64,000 nt of DNA from NCBI RefSeq assembly GCF_026004075.1, contig NZ_BPIK01000001.1, positions 159,501 to 223,500 of the forward strand, written 5' to 3'. The notes under the pieces were generated by a model. The model was not told where the DNA came from. It saw nothing but the letters and a program-made list of their open reading frames with translations, and searched no databases. Origin of the DNA: Meiothermus sp. (GTDB taxonomy: Bacteria > Deinococcota > Deinococci > Deinococcales > Thermaceae). Position 1 is the first letter of the stretch; each line of letters begins with the position of its first letter. Position numbers and translations under genes: made by a program. This document shows, one piece after another, positions 35,516 to 44,593 of the stretch.

Positions 35516-36064
35516 ATGGACACCCGCAAAGCCCTTTTGCAGAGCGCCCGTAAAGCGTTTGCAGAGCGAGGATATGCCGCTACCAGCCTGGAAGACCTGG
35601 CCCGTACCCTGGGCCTGACCAAGGCCGCGGTGTACCACCATTTCGCTTCCAAGCGTGAGCTGCTGGAGGCTTTGTTGCAGGAGGGCTTTGCCGAGACCCA
35701 GCGGGCCATTGCCCAGCCAGGCACGCTGCACCAGCGCCTGATGGCCCTGGCCCTGGCCTACCAGGGGCAGGTGGAGCCCCTTACCGCCCTGATGACCGCC
35801 TACTCGAGCCGCCGGGGCGGCGACCTCGAGGCGGTCAAGCTGGCCCGCGAGGCCATGCAGCGTGGCCTCGAGCAACTGGCCGGGCTGCTGGAGCAGGTTG
35901 CGCCGGGGCATGGCCGGGCCCTGGCGGTGATCTTTGCCTCGATTGTGCACGGGGCCTACATGACCGCCCAGCACATGCCCGGCTACTCGGCCGAGGCGCT
36001 TTTGCAGGAAGGGGTGGCCCTGTTTGTGCGGGGCTTACCGGATAAGGCCGGAGAGGCCACCTAA
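35516..36064 (+). CDS. TetR-family transcriptional regulator
   Basis: A 182-residue repressor-type regulator. Its N-terminal helix-turn-helix reads RKALLQSARKAFAERGYAATSLEDLARTLGLTKAAVYHHFASKRELLEALL. The C-terminal ligand domain is helical and of no known specificity. ATG 35516 is preferred; the longer frame starting at 35468 lacks family similarity. A TAGGCT box lies 8 bases before the ATG. Next on the same strand are two-component genes 32 bases downstream, but a functional link is not shown. Confidence 0.88.
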   Translation: MDTRKALLQSARKAFAERGYAATSLEDLARTLGLTKAAVYHHFASKRELLEALLQEGFAETQRAIAQPGTLHQRLMALALAYQGQVEPLTALMTAYSSRRGGDLEAVKLAREAMQRGLEQLAGLLEQVAPGHGRALAVIFASIVHGAYMTAQHMPGYSAEALLQEGVALFVRGLPDKAGEAT

Positions 36065-36096
36065 CGGGCGGCAGGGGTATCTGCCAGAATAGAGGC

Positions 36097-36747
36097 ATGG
36101 CCCGGGTGCTGCTTATCGAAGACGACCCTGGGGTGCGCGAGGCGTTGCGCCTGGGTTTAGAACTCGAGGGCCACACGGTGCTCGAGGCGGCCAACGGCGC
36201 CGAAGGGCTGCGCAGGCTGGCTGAGAACCCCGAGCTGGTGGTGCTGGATGTGCTGCTGCCCGGCGGCGATGGGTTTGGGGTGCTGCGCGAGATACGCCGG
36301 CAAAGCGCGGTGCCGGTGCTGATGCTCACTGCGCTGGATGAGGTGGAGTGGCGGGTCAAGGGCCTGCGGGAGGGGGCCGACGACTACCTGGTGAAGCCCT
36401 ACGCCCTCTCGGAGTTACTGGCCCGCATCGAAGCCCTTCTGCGCCGCAGCAAGCGCTCAGAGGAGGTGCTTTCCTACGCCGACGTGGTGTTGTATCCAGG
36501 CAAGATGGAGGCCCGGCGGAGCGGGCGGCTGCTCGAGCTATCCCCCAAAGCCCTGCAACTCCTGCAGTGTTTCCTGGAACACGCCGAGCACGTCCTGCCC
36601 AAAGAGGCCCTGATGCAACGGGTCTGGGGCCAGGAGGTGGAGCCCAACACCCTCGAGGTGCACCTCTCGGCCCTGCGCCGGGAACTTGGCGAACCCATGC
36701 TGCTGCACACCCTGCGGGGGCACGGCTACATTCTTAAGCGGCCATGA
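36097..36747 (+). CDS. OmpR-family response regulator
   Basis: A 216-residue regulator. The receiver domain has the acidic pocket EDD (residues 8-10), phospho-acceptor Asp51 in LVVLDVLLPGGDG, Thr in MLTALD, and Lys in LVKPYALSELLARI. The C-terminal winged helix ends YILKRP, with PNTLEVHLSALRRELG as recognition helix. Its last codons overlap the histidine-kinase start (ATGA), so the two are translationally coupled. The stimulus is unknown. Confidence 0.93.
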   Translation: MARVLLIEDDPGVREALRLGLELEGHTVLEAANGAEGLRRLAENPELVVLDVLLPGGDGFGVLREIRRQSAVPVLMLTALDEVEWRVKGLREGADDYLVKPYALSELLARIEALLRRSKRSEEVLSYADVVLYPGKMEARRSGRLLELSPKALQLLQCFLEHAEHVLPKEALMQRVWGQEVEPNTLEVHLSALRRELGEPMLLHTLRGHGYILKRP

Positions 36748-38012
36748 CCCTCCGCCTGCGTCTTCTGCTGTGGTTGTTGCTGGCCCTGGTGCTGCTGTTG
36801 TTTCCGCTGGGAGCCCTGACGGTACAGCAGGCCCAGCGCACCGTGCAGGAGGCCCTCGAGCGGGCGGTGCTGGCCCGGCTGGGTTTTCTGGTCAGCCAGG
36901 GGGCAGTGCGTGTTCAGGATCTGGCCCAGGTAGTGCAGGAGTTTGGCGGGGTGGGCTTTATCCTGGGCCCCCAAGGCCGCACGACCTTTACCGACCTGGG
37001 CGATTACCAGCTCCCCGAGGGCCTCGAGCAGGCCCTGCGAGCGGGGCAGGGTTTTCGGCAGGTGCGGGACAACTGGCTGTGGGTGGCGCTGCCCGGCGAG
37101 GAGGGGGGCCTGGGCCTGGGCACGCCCCTGGAGGAGGTGGCGGCCCTGCCCCAGCGGCTGTTGCAGCTTTATCTGGGGCTGGGGGGGGTGCTGGCCCTGC
37201 TGGCCTTTGGCGTGGGGGCCTGGGGCCTGACCCGCTCGCTCCGGCCCCTGGAGACCCTTTCGCGCGAGCTGGCCCGCCGCAATGCCGAAAACCTCGAGCC
37301 CCTCCCGCCCCCGGGGCTGCCCGAGGTGCGGCCGGCAGTAAGGGCCATGAACGCCCTGATGGGTGAGCTCGAGGCCGCTTTGCACCGCTCGAGGGTGCAG
37401 GAGCAGGCCGCGCGGCGCTTTGCCTATGGGGCCTCCCACGAACTGCGCAACCCCCTGACGGCCCTCAAAGGGTATCTGGAAGTCTTGCAGCGCCGGCCCG
37501 GCGAGCTCCGGGCCACCGAGGGGGCGCTGCGCGAGGCGGCCCGGATGGAGTCGCTGCTGCAAGGCCTGCTGACGCTGGCCCGCCTCGAGGGCCAGGGACG
37601 GGTGCGGGGCCAGCCGCTGAACCTGAAAGCCTTCCTCGAACAGCACGGGCTTAGGGTGGAGGGCGACGGCTGGGTGGAGGCCGACCCCGATCTGCTGGCG
37701 CTTATTGTAGAGAACCTTGTGCAGAACGCCACCAAACACGGCGGGGGCGTGGAGAAGGTGGAGCTCGAGCCCGCTCAAGAGGGCGTTTGGCTGTGGGTAG
37801 ACGATAGGGGTTCCGGCTTTCAGCCTGAAGTCTTGCCCAGGGCCTTTGAAGCCTTTGTTAAAAACGACCAGAGCGACGGGGTGGGCCTGGGCTTGGCTCT
37901 GGTAGCGGCTGTGGCCCAGGTGATGGGGGGTAAAACCCATGCCGAGAACCGCCCGGAAGGTGGGGCACGGGTGGGAGTTTGGCTTCCCACAGCAAAAATC
38001 CGTCAGCCCTGA
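36744..38012 (+). CDS. Sensor histidine kinase
   Basis: A 422-residue membrane kinase. There are two transmembrane segments (residues ~8-28 and ~143-165) around a short external sensor of ~115 residues, then a HAMP-like linker. The dimerisation domain has the phospho-His in GASHELRNPLTALKGYLEVLQ (His232). The ATP-binding domain follows: NLVQNATKHG (N box), DDRGSGF (G1) and GVGLGLALVAAVAQVMGG (G2). It partners the response regulator directly upstream. The sensed signal cannot be inferred. Confidence 0.92.
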   Translation: MTLRLRLLLWLLLALVLLLFPLGALTVQQAQRTVQEALERAVLARLGFLVSQGAVRVQDLAQVVQEFGGVGFILGPQGRTTFTDLGDYQLPEGLEQALRAGQGFRQVRDNWLWVALPGEEGGLGLGTPLEEVAALPQRLLQLYLGLGGVLALLAFGVGAWGLTRSLRPLETLSRELARRNAENLEPLPPPGLPEVRPAVRAMNALMGELEAALHRSRVQEQAARRFAYGASHELRNPLTALKGYLEVLQRRPGELRATEGALREAARMESLLQGLLTLARLEGQGRVRGQPLNLKAFLEQHGLRVEGDGWVEADPDLLALIVENLVQNATKHGGGVEKVELEPAQEGVWLWVDDRGSGFQPEVLPRAFEAFVKNDQSDGVGLGLALVAAVAQVMGGKTHAENRPEGGARVGVWLPTAKIRQP

Positions 38013-38019
38013 AGCGGTC

Positions 38020-38156
38020 ATACGCATTTCGGCAGTATTGTTCACTTTTGAAAGCCTAAACGATACTGCCGAAATGCTTTTCTACTCCCTTCGGTCGGCT
38101 TGAATCCTTCACCTCTGACTATGCTCAAGGGTGAAGGATTCAAGCGGAAACGGTAT
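38020..38156 (+). repeat. 137-bp double-hairpin element, copy D
   Basis: The first stem is GCATTTCGGCAGTATTGTT with AACGATACTGCCGAAATGC, followed by TTTTCT. The second is GAATCCTTCAC with GTGAAGGATTC. It starts 8 bases after the histidine-kinase stop and ends 48 bases before the GMC gene. This is the only copy between two genes read in the same direction. Confidence 0.92.
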
Positions 38157-38189
38157 CACGCAAACACTCTGTTCAAAACTCGGAGGCGC

Positions 38190-38195
38190 TAAAAT
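38190..38195 (+). promoter_or_regulatory. -10 box TAAAAT of the GMC oxidoreductase
   Basis: TAAAAT ends 8 bases before ATG 38204, at leaderless spacing. Confidence 0.5.
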
Positions 38196-38203
38196 GGCGA
38201 CGG

Positions 38204-39739
38204 ATGAGACAAGTGTACGACTACGTCATCGTAGGAGCCGGGGCAGCGGGGTGTGTGCTGGCCAACCGCCTCTCGGCCCGGCCCGATCGCACGGTGCTGG
38301 TGCTCGAGGCCGGTGAGCCCATGCAGGGGCTGTACTGCAAGGCCCCGGCGGCCTTCCCCAAGCTGTTCAAGGGGCCCTACGACTGGGCTTTTTTTACCGA
38401 GCCCCAGGCCGAGCTGGAGGGGCGCAGCCTGTACTGGCCGCGGGGCAAGGGGCTGGGGGGGAGCAGCGGGATCAACGCCATGATCGTCATTCGTGGCAAC
38501 CCCCGCGACTACGACGACTGGCAGCAGCCCGGCTGGTCGTTTGCCGAGGTGCTGCCCTACTTCAAGAAGCTCGAGACCCACCCCCTGGGCCCCTCCCCCT
38601 ACCACGGCGACCAAGGCCCCCTGCACGTGGAGGTGCGCAGGTACACCAACCCCCTGACCGAGGCCTTCCTCGAGGCCGCCCAGCAATGGGGCCTGAAGCG
38701 CAACGACGACTTCAACGGCCCCGAGCAGGAAGGGGTGGGCCTGTTCCATGTCAACCAGAAAAACGGGGCCCGGCACAGCGCCGCCGCGGCCTATCTGACC
38801 CCGGCCCTGCCGCGCCCCAACCTGGACGCCCAGACCGGGGCCCGGGCCCACCGCATCTTGTTTGAAGGGGCTACAGCGGTGGGGGTGGAGTACCGCCACC
38901 AGGGCCAGCGCTGGCAGGTGCGGGCCCGCCGGGCGGTGATCGTCTCGAGCGGGGCGGTGCAGTCCCCCCAGCTCCTGATGCTCTCAGGCATCGGCCCTGC
39001 CGACCACCTCAAAGCCCTTGGCCTCGAGGTGCGGCAAGACCTGCCGGTGGGACAGAACCTGTGGGATCACCTGGCCCTGCCGGTCATCTGGCACAGCACC
39101 CAGCCGGTGAGCCTGGACAAAGCCGAGAACCTCGCCAACATCCTGCGCTACCTGCTGGCCCAGCGCGGCCCGTTCGTAAGCAACATCGCCGAGGCGGGGG
39201 CCTTTTTGCGCACCCAGCCCCAGGCCCCTGCACCCGACCTGCAGTTTCATTTTGGGCCGGCTTTTTTCAGCAACCACGGCTTCGACCGCGAGGAAGGCTA
39301 CTTTTTCACCATCGGCCCCACCCTGGTGGCCCCCCAGAGCCGGGGCTTTATTGCCCTCAGGAGCGCCGACCCGGAGGCCGCGCCCCTCATCCAGCCGCGT
39401 TACCTGAGCGAGCCAGAGGATCTCGAGGTTTTGCAGGCCGGGGTGGCGATTGCCCGCGAAATCGCCGCGCAAAAAGCCTTCGACCCCTACCGGGGCCAGC
39501 CCCACGCCCGGCAGGCCGGGGAGATCCGGGCTTACATCCGCCGCCATGCCCAGACCCTCTACCACCCCGCCGGAACCTGCAGCATGGGGCAGGTGGTGGA
39601 CGCCAACCTGAAGGTTTACGGCACCGAGAACCTGTATGTGGTGGACGCCTCGGTGATGCCGGGGGTGGTGCGGGGCAACACCCACATCCCTACCCTGATG
39701 CTGGCCGAGAAGGCCGCCGATGGGTTGCTGAGCCTCTAG
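38204..39739 (+). CDS. GMC-family FAD oxidoreductase (choline dehydrogenase-like)
   Basis: A 511-residue flavoenzyme. The FAD Rossmann motif is YDYVIVGAGAAGCVLANRLSA. The first GMC signature GKGLGGSSGINAMIVIRGNPRDYDDW and the second, SGAVQSPQLLMLSGIGPADHL, are both present, as is the catalytic His region TLYHPAGTCSMG. It resembles choline or alcohol dehydrogenases. No betaine genes lie nearby, so the substrate is open. There is no signal peptide. Confidence 0.93.
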   Translation: MRQVYDYVIVGAGAAGCVLANRLSARPDRTVLVLEAGEPMQGLYCKAPAAFPKLFKGPYDWAFFTEPQAELEGRSLYWPRGKGLGGSSGINAMIVIRGNPRDYDDWQQPGWSFAEVLPYFKKLETHPLGPSPYHGDQGPLHVEVRRYTNPLTEAFLEAAQQWGLKRNDDFNGPEQEGVGLFHVNQKNGARHSAAAAYLTPALPRPNLDAQTGARAHRILFEGATAVGVEYRHQGQRWQVRARRAVIVSSGAVQSPQLLMLSGIGPADHLKALGLEVRQDLPVGQNLWDHLALPVIWHSTQPVSLDKAENLANILRYLLAQRGPFVSNIAEAGAFLRTQPQAPAPDLQFHFGPAFFSNHGFDREEGYFFTIGPTLVAPQSRGFIALRSADPEAAPLIQPRYLSEPEDLEVLQAGVAIAREIAAQKAFDPYRGQPHARQAGEIRAYIRRHAQTLYHPAGTCSMGQVVDANLKVYGTENLYVVDASVMPGVVRGNTHIPTLMLAEKAADGLLSL

Positions 39740-39910
39740 TAGGGCAGCGCGACCCGAGCGGCTGGTCGCCGAATCAAGGCGCAGGGCTCCGAGCAAACCG
39801 CTAGGAGTTCAGGCGCTTTTCGCCCAGGTTGCCTGGCATATACAAAGCCGCCCGCATCGGCTAGACTACTAGGGTTGCCCGCCGCCGCGCGAGCCTTCCC
39901 CGGAGACACA

Positions 39911-41698
39911 ATGGAACTCAGAAACATCGCAATTATTGCGCACGTAGACCATGGTAAGACCACCCTGGTAGACGCGATGCTCAAGCAGGCCAAAGCCCTC
40001 TCACGCCACGACGAAGGGGGCGAGCGCATTATGGACTCCAACGATCTGGAGCGCGAGCGCGGCATTACCATTCTAGCCAAGAACACCGCAGTGGAATGGG
40101 GGGGCGTAAAAATCAACATCGTGGACACCCCCGGCCACGCCGACTTTGGCGGCGAGGTGGAGCGCGCGCTTTCGATGGTGGATGGGGTGCTGCTCCTGGT
40201 GGACGCCGCCGAGGGCCCCATGCCCCAGACCCGCTTCGTGCTCAAGAAGGCCATCGAGGCCGGCCTCAAGCCCATCGTGGTGATCAACAAAGTGGACAAG
40301 AAGGACGCCCGGCCCGACGAGGTCTTGAACGAGACCTTCGACCTGATGGCCGAGCTGGGGGCCTCCGAAGAACAGCTCGACTTCCCCTACCTCTACGCCA
40401 TTGGCCGCGAGGGCGCGGCCTGGCTGGGCGACCAGCCCAAGCCCGACCTGACCGACCTTTTCGAGACCATCCTCAAGCACATCCCGGCCCCCCAGGTGGC
40501 CCAGGGCCCCTTCCAGCTTCGTGTGGCCAACCTCGACTACTCCAACTTCCTGGGCAAGATTGCCCTAGGCAAGGTGCACCGCGGCACGGTGCGTAAAAAC
40601 CAGTTCGTGACCATCGTGGGCGAACACGGCAACCGCGACCTTAAGGTGGTGGCGGTGTTTACCCACCGGGGCCTGGAGCGCCTCGAGGTGGACGAGGCCA
40701 CCCCCGGCGATATCGTGGCCATTGCCGGGATGGAAGGCGTCGAGATTGGCGATACCATAGCGGCCCGCGAAGCCCCCGAGGCCCTGCCCCGCCTGGCGGT
40801 GGACGAGCCCACGGTGAGCATCACCGTGACCCCCAACACCTCGCCTTTTGCCGGACGGGAGGGCAAGTACGTGACCAGCCGCCAGATCCGCGAGCGGCTT
40901 TTGAAGGAGCTCGAGACCAACGTGGCCCTGCGGGTCATCGAGGTCACGCCCGATACCTTCGAGCTGCACGGGCGCGGTGAGCTGCACCTGTCGGTGCTGC
41001 TCGAGACCATGCGGCGCGAGGGCTTCGAGTTCTCGGTGGGCCAGCCCAGCGTGCTGTTCAAGGAGCTCGAGGGCCAGATTCAAGAGCCCTACGAGTACCT
41101 GGTGGTGGACGTGCCCGAGGCCAAATTCGGCCCGGTGATGGAGGCCCTGGGCAGCCGCAAGGCCCAGATGGTGCACATGGAGCAGGAATCGGGCCGTATC
41201 CGGGCCGAGTTCACCGTGCCCGCCCGTGCCCTGTTCGGCTTCCGCACCATGTTCCTCACCCTTACCGCGGGCGAGGGCGTAATGAGCCACAACTTCCACG
41301 CCTACGGGCCGCACGTGGGCAGCCTGGAGACCCGTACCACCGGCAGCGCGGTGGCGATGGAGGCGGGTGTGGCCTATGCCTATAGCCTGTACCGCTTGCA
41401 GGAGCGGGTCAATTTTTTCATCGAGCCCGGCACCGAGGTGTACGTGGGCATGATTGTGGGCGAGCACGTGCGCGACAACGACCTGAACGTGAACGTCAAC
41501 ATCAACAAAAAGCTCACCAACGTGCGGGCCGCCGGCTCCGACGAGAACATCCGGCTCATCCCCCCGCGCAAGTTTTCGCTGGAAGAGGCGCTGGAATTCC
41601 TGGCCCCGGACGAGCTTCTGGAAGTAACCCCCCAGAGCCTGCGCCTGCGCAAGCGGGTGCTCGACCCCAGCCAGCGCAAGCGGGCCGAGACAGCTTAA
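39911..41698 (+). CDS. typA: Ribosome-associated GTPase TypA/BipA
   Basis: A 595-residue translational GTPase. It shows G1 AHVDHGKTTLVDAML, the switch I region ERERGITI, G3 DTPGHADFGGEVER, G4 NKVDKKDARP, and the C-terminal BipA domain with RKFSLEEALEFLAPDELLEVTPQSLRLRK. It acts on ribosomes under stress and in assembly. ATG 39911 (MELRNIAIIAHVDHG) follows CGGAGACACA; the earlier start at 39875 adds unrelated residues. The 232 bases after it contain no clear gene, and the T-run near 41760 lacks a good stem. Confidence 0.95.
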   Translation: MELRNIAIIAHVDHGKTTLVDAMLKQAKALSRHDEGGERIMDSNDLERERGITILAKNTAVEWGGVKINIVDTPGHADFGGEVERALSMVDGVLLLVDAAEGPMPQTRFVLKKAIEAGLKPIVVINKVDKKDARPDEVLNETFDLMAELGASEEQLDFPYLYAIGREGAAWLGDQPKPDLTDLFETILKHIPAPQVAQGPFQLRVANLDYSNFLGKIALGKVHRGTVRKNQFVTIVGEHGNRDLKVVAVFTHRGLERLEVDEATPGDIVAIAGMEGVEIGDTIAAREAPEALPRLAVDEPTVSITVTPNTSPFAGREGKYVTSRQIRERLLKELETNVALRVIEVTPDTFELHGRGELHLSVLLETMRREGFEFSVGQPSVLFKELEGQIQEPYEYLVVDVPEAKFGPVMEALGSRKAQMVHMEQESGRIRAEFTVPARALFGFRTMFLTLTAGEGVMSHNFHAYGPHVGSLETRTTGSAVAMEAGVAYAYSLYRLQERVNFFIEPGTEVYVGMIVGEHVRDNDLNVNVNINKKLTNVRAAGSDENIRLIPPRKFSLEEALEFLAPDELLEVTPQSLRLRKRVLDPSQRKRAETA

Positions 41699-41930
41699 TC
41701 TCGTGCTCCACAGCCATTTTGGGGGATGAATAATCCACCCACCCGCTGGGCTGGGCGGCCTTTTTCAAGCGGGTCAGGTCGTCGCAGTGGATGCTTACGA
41801 CAACCTAGACCTTCCGACGCGCGGGCTCCTCTGCGTAAAGGGGCGGCGCGGCTGGGGAAGCGCCGGTCAATGGCCCCTGCCTACCAGGCCTGATGCGAGG
41901 CTGACAGAGGGAGCCTAGATTTGCGGAGGT

Positions 41931-42752
41931 ATGAAACCTTCCCTGCCCGTGCTTGGTTTAGCCCTGCCCATAGAACGCCTGCCCGAGTTTCGCCCCTGGC
42001 TTCTGGAGCATGGGGGACGCGACCTCGAGCTACAGGATGCGGTGCGCCCGGAGGTGCTGGACGGCGACTGGCAGCCCCTGGTGGCCCAAGCCCGGCAGGC
42101 CCTGGACGGCTACACCGGACGAATGGGGATTCACGGCCCCTACGACGGCCTCTGGATGGCCTCCTTCGACCCCTTTGTGCGGCGGATGATCGCCGAGCGC
42201 TACCGGCGGGCCCTGGAGTTTGCCGCCGACCTGGGGGCCAGCCATATGGTCATTCACAGCCCTTTTCTATTCTTCGGCCACCCCCAGATGGCCCATACGC
42301 CCGGTAACGGCCTCGAGCGCGAGATCGAGTGGGTGCACGACACCCTCCAGACCGTGCTGCCGCTGGCCCGCAACCTGGGGTTGGTGCTGGTCATCGAGAA
42401 CATCCGCGATACCAACCCGCAGCCCCTGCGCACCCTGGTGCAGTCGTTTGGCTCCGAGCACGTGCGCATGAGCCTGGACGTGGGCCATGCCCACCTGATG
42501 CAGCAGCTCGGGGGCCCCGCACCCGACCAGTGGGTCAAAGAAGCTGGCCCGCTGCTGGCCCACCTGCACCTGCAGGACAACGACGGCCTGCTGGATCGCC
42601 ACTGGAGCCCCGGCCAGGGCGGGGTCAACTGGCGGGCCCTGTTTGCGGCCCTCCAGACCCTTCAGGGCCACCCCCGCCTCATCCTGGAGGTGCGGCACGA
42701 GCAACTGCCCGTGGCCGCTCAATGGCTGGTAGCCCAGGGGCTGGCCTGCTAA
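41931..42752 (+). CDS. Sugar phosphate isomerase/epimerase-like TIM-barrel protein
   Basis: A 273-residue AP-endonuclease-2-type TIM barrel. The metal-binding pattern is visible as MGIHGPYDG, ASHMVIHSPFLF, LVIENIRDTNP, MSLDVGHAHL and LAHLHLQDND. This fold covers xylose-isomerase-like epimerases and hydroxypyruvate isomerases. It lies 76 bases before the ABC-importer genes on the same strand and may process the imported compound. The reaction is not determined. Confidence 0.82.
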   Translation: MKPSLPVLGLALPIERLPEFRPWLLEHGGRDLELQDAVRPEVLDGDWQPLVAQARQALDGYTGRMGIHGPYDGLWMASFDPFVRRMIAERYRRALEFAADLGASHMVIHSPFLFFGHPQMAHTPGNGLEREIEWVHDTLQTVLPLARNLGLVLVIENIRDTNPQPLRTLVQSFGSEHVRMSLDVGHAHLMQQLGGPAPDQWVKEAGPLLAHLHLQDNDGLLDRHWSPGQGGVNWRALFAALQTLQGHPRLILEVRHEQLPVAAQWLVAQGLAC

Positions 42753-42828
42753 GCCGCATGGTCAGCAGATTGTAAGCCCGCGGCTGATGTTTTTTTGAAA
42801 TTGCTGGCGGATTCTTTTGGGTGCGGTC

Positions 42829-43761
42829 ATGATTAATGCCAAAAACTCCGAGCGAAACCTGCAAAATTCCATCCCAACGCGCCGGATAGGGCGGCTGGGC
42901 GAGGGCCTCGAGGTGGCCCTGCTGCTGCTTCCAGCCCTGCTTCTGCTGCTGGTATTCACCGTCTGGCCCACCCTCAACGCCTTCTGGCTCTCCTTTCACC
43001 GCGAGAACCTTCTGGGCACCGAGCGGGACTGGGTGGGCCTGGCCAACTACGCCGAGATGCTGCGCGACCCGGCTTTCTGGCGCGCGGTGGGGGCCACCTT
43101 CCTGTTTGCGGCCATCGTGGTTCCGGTACAGCTTTTGCTGGGGCTGCTGGCGGCGCTGATGGTGGCGCGGCCCTTTCCCGGCGTGGCGCTGTTTCGCACC
43201 CTGTTTTTCCTTACCACGGCGGTGCCGACCGCGGTAGCGGCGGTGGCCTGGGGCTGGTATCTGCACCCCATCGGGGGGACCGTCAACCGCTGGCTGGAGG
43301 CGGTGGGCCTGCCGGCCCAGCCCTGGCTAACCAGCCCTGAGCTGGCCCTGCCCACCCTGGCGATTGTCACCGCCTGGGCCGGGGTGGGCTTTACCGCCAT
43401 CCTCTTGACCGCGGGGCTCCAGCAGATCCCCGAAGACCTCTACGAGGCGGCCCGGATTGATGGGGCCGGAGCCTGGAGGCAGTTCTGGCACATCACCCTT
43501 CCCATGCTCTCGCCCACCCTGTTTCTGGTGGCCCTGCTGACGGTGCTCACCAGCCTGACCGCCTTCGGCCAGATCCACCTGCTGACCCGCGGCGGCCCCA
43601 TGGAGAGCACCACGGTCTGGATTTACCGCATCTACCAGGACGCTTTCTTCAACTTCCGCTTTAGCTATGCGGCGGCGCAGTCGGTGGCGCTGTTTCTGGT
43701 TCTGCTTTTGCTGGCCGCGCTGCAGTTCCGCGGCCTGGGCCGGAGGGTGCACTATGAGTAG
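42829..43761 (+). CDS. ABC sugar transporter permease (UgpA/MalF-like)
   Basis: A 310-residue inner-membrane permease with about six helices. The EAA loop YEAARIDGAGAWRQFWHITLPMLSPTLFL couples to the ATPase. ATG 42829 (MINAKNSERN) is preferred; an upstream TTG at 42817 is possible. Its stop overlaps the next permease start by 8 bases. It works with 43754 and the binding protein 44594. Confidence 0.93.
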   Translation: MINAKNSERNLQNSIPTRRIGRLGEGLEVALLLLPALLLLLVFTVWPTLNAFWLSFHRENLLGTERDWVGLANYAEMLRDPAFWRAVGATFLFAAIVVPVQLLLGLLAALMVARPFPGVALFRTLFFLTTAVPTAVAAVAWGWYLHPIGGTVNRWLEAVGLPAQPWLTSPELALPTLAIVTAWAGVGFTAILLTAGLQQIPEDLYEAARIDGAGAWRQFWHITLPMLSPTLFLVALLTVLTSLTAFGQIHLLTRGGPMESTTVWIYRIYQDAFFNFRFSYAAAQSVALFLVLLLLAALQFRGLGRRVHYE

Positions 43762-44578
43762 CCTGCCCCGCTGGTTGGCCCGCCCGTTGTTTTACCTGCT
43801 CCTGGGGGTCTACGCCTGGCTTTTGGTGTTGCCGCTCTTGAGCCTGGTCTCGGCCAGTTTTCGTACCGAATCCGACCTCTTCACCCCGGGCCTGCTGCCC
43901 CCCCAGCCCACCCTCGAGGCCTACCGGGAAGCCCTGGCCAAACACCCCATCCTGCGCTACCTGCTCAACAGCCTGGGGGTCTCGCTGGCCATCACTTTAG
44001 GGGTGCTGCTGACCTCAGCCACCCTGGGGTATGCCCTGGCCCGGGTTCGCTTTGCCGGGCAGAGCCTCTTGTTCGGCTTTGTGGTGGGGCTCCTGCTCAT
44101 CCCCGACGAGGTGACCTTCCTGCCGCGCTACCTGCTGGTACAGGAGCTGGGCTGGATCAATAGCTACTGGGCGCTGATTGTGCCTTTTCTGGCCTCGCCG
44201 CTGGGCATCTTCCTGATGCGGCAGTTCATCAAAAGCCTGCCCCAGGATCTCTTCGATGCCGCGCGGATCGACGGGGCCGGCCACCTGCGGACGCTCTGGT
44301 ACGTGGCCCTGCCCCTGGCCGCCCCGGCCCTGGGGGCCCTGGGGGCGCTGAGCTTTCTGGGGGCCTGGAACATGTACCTCTGGCCGCTGGTGGTGATCAA
44401 CCAGAACGAGATGAAAACCGTGCAGATCGCCATCGCTCAGGTGCAGAGCGTGGAGGTCTCGAGCTGGAACGTGGTGGCGGCGGCAGCGGTGCTGGTGCTG
44501 CTGCCCACTTTGCTGGCCTTTCTGCTGGCCCAGCGGGCCTTTATCCGGGGCATCGCGCTGGGTGGGCTAAAGGGATAA
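43754..44578 (+). CDS. ABC sugar transporter permease (UgpE/MalG-like)
   Basis: A 274-residue permease with six helices and the EAA loop FDAARIDGAGHLRTLWYVALPLAAPALGAL. The segment WNMYLWPLVVINQNEMKTVQIAI is typical of the UgpE/MalG group. It overlaps the first permease by 8 bases, which implies coupled translation and a 1:1 complex. No ATPase gene lies nearby, so a shared MsmK-type ATPase elsewhere is likely. Confidence 0.93.
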   Translation: MSSLPRWLARPLFYLLLGVYAWLLVLPLLSLVSASFRTESDLFTPGLLPPQPTLEAYREALAKHPILRYLLNSLGVSLAITLGVLLTSATLGYALARVRFAGQSLLFGFVVGLLLIPDEVTFLPRYLLVQELGWINSYWALIVPFLASPLGIFLMRQFIKSLPQDLFDAARIDGAGHLRTLWYVALPLAAPALGALGALSFLGAWNMYLWPLVVINQNEMKTVQIAIAQVQSVEVSSWNVVAAAAVLVLLPTLLAFLLAQRAFIRGIALGGLKG

Positions 44579-44593
44579 CGCTAGGAGGCAGAT

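Noticed and set aside
39740-39910. Possible RNA gene in the GC-rich spacer before typA
   Set aside because: No tRNA-like fold or conserved RNA motif could be traced; it holds a TAGACT-like box and the typA ribosome site only.
41740-41780. Terminator after typA
   Set aside because: A T-run is present (CCTTTTT) but the preceding GC-rich segment does not form a clean stem.
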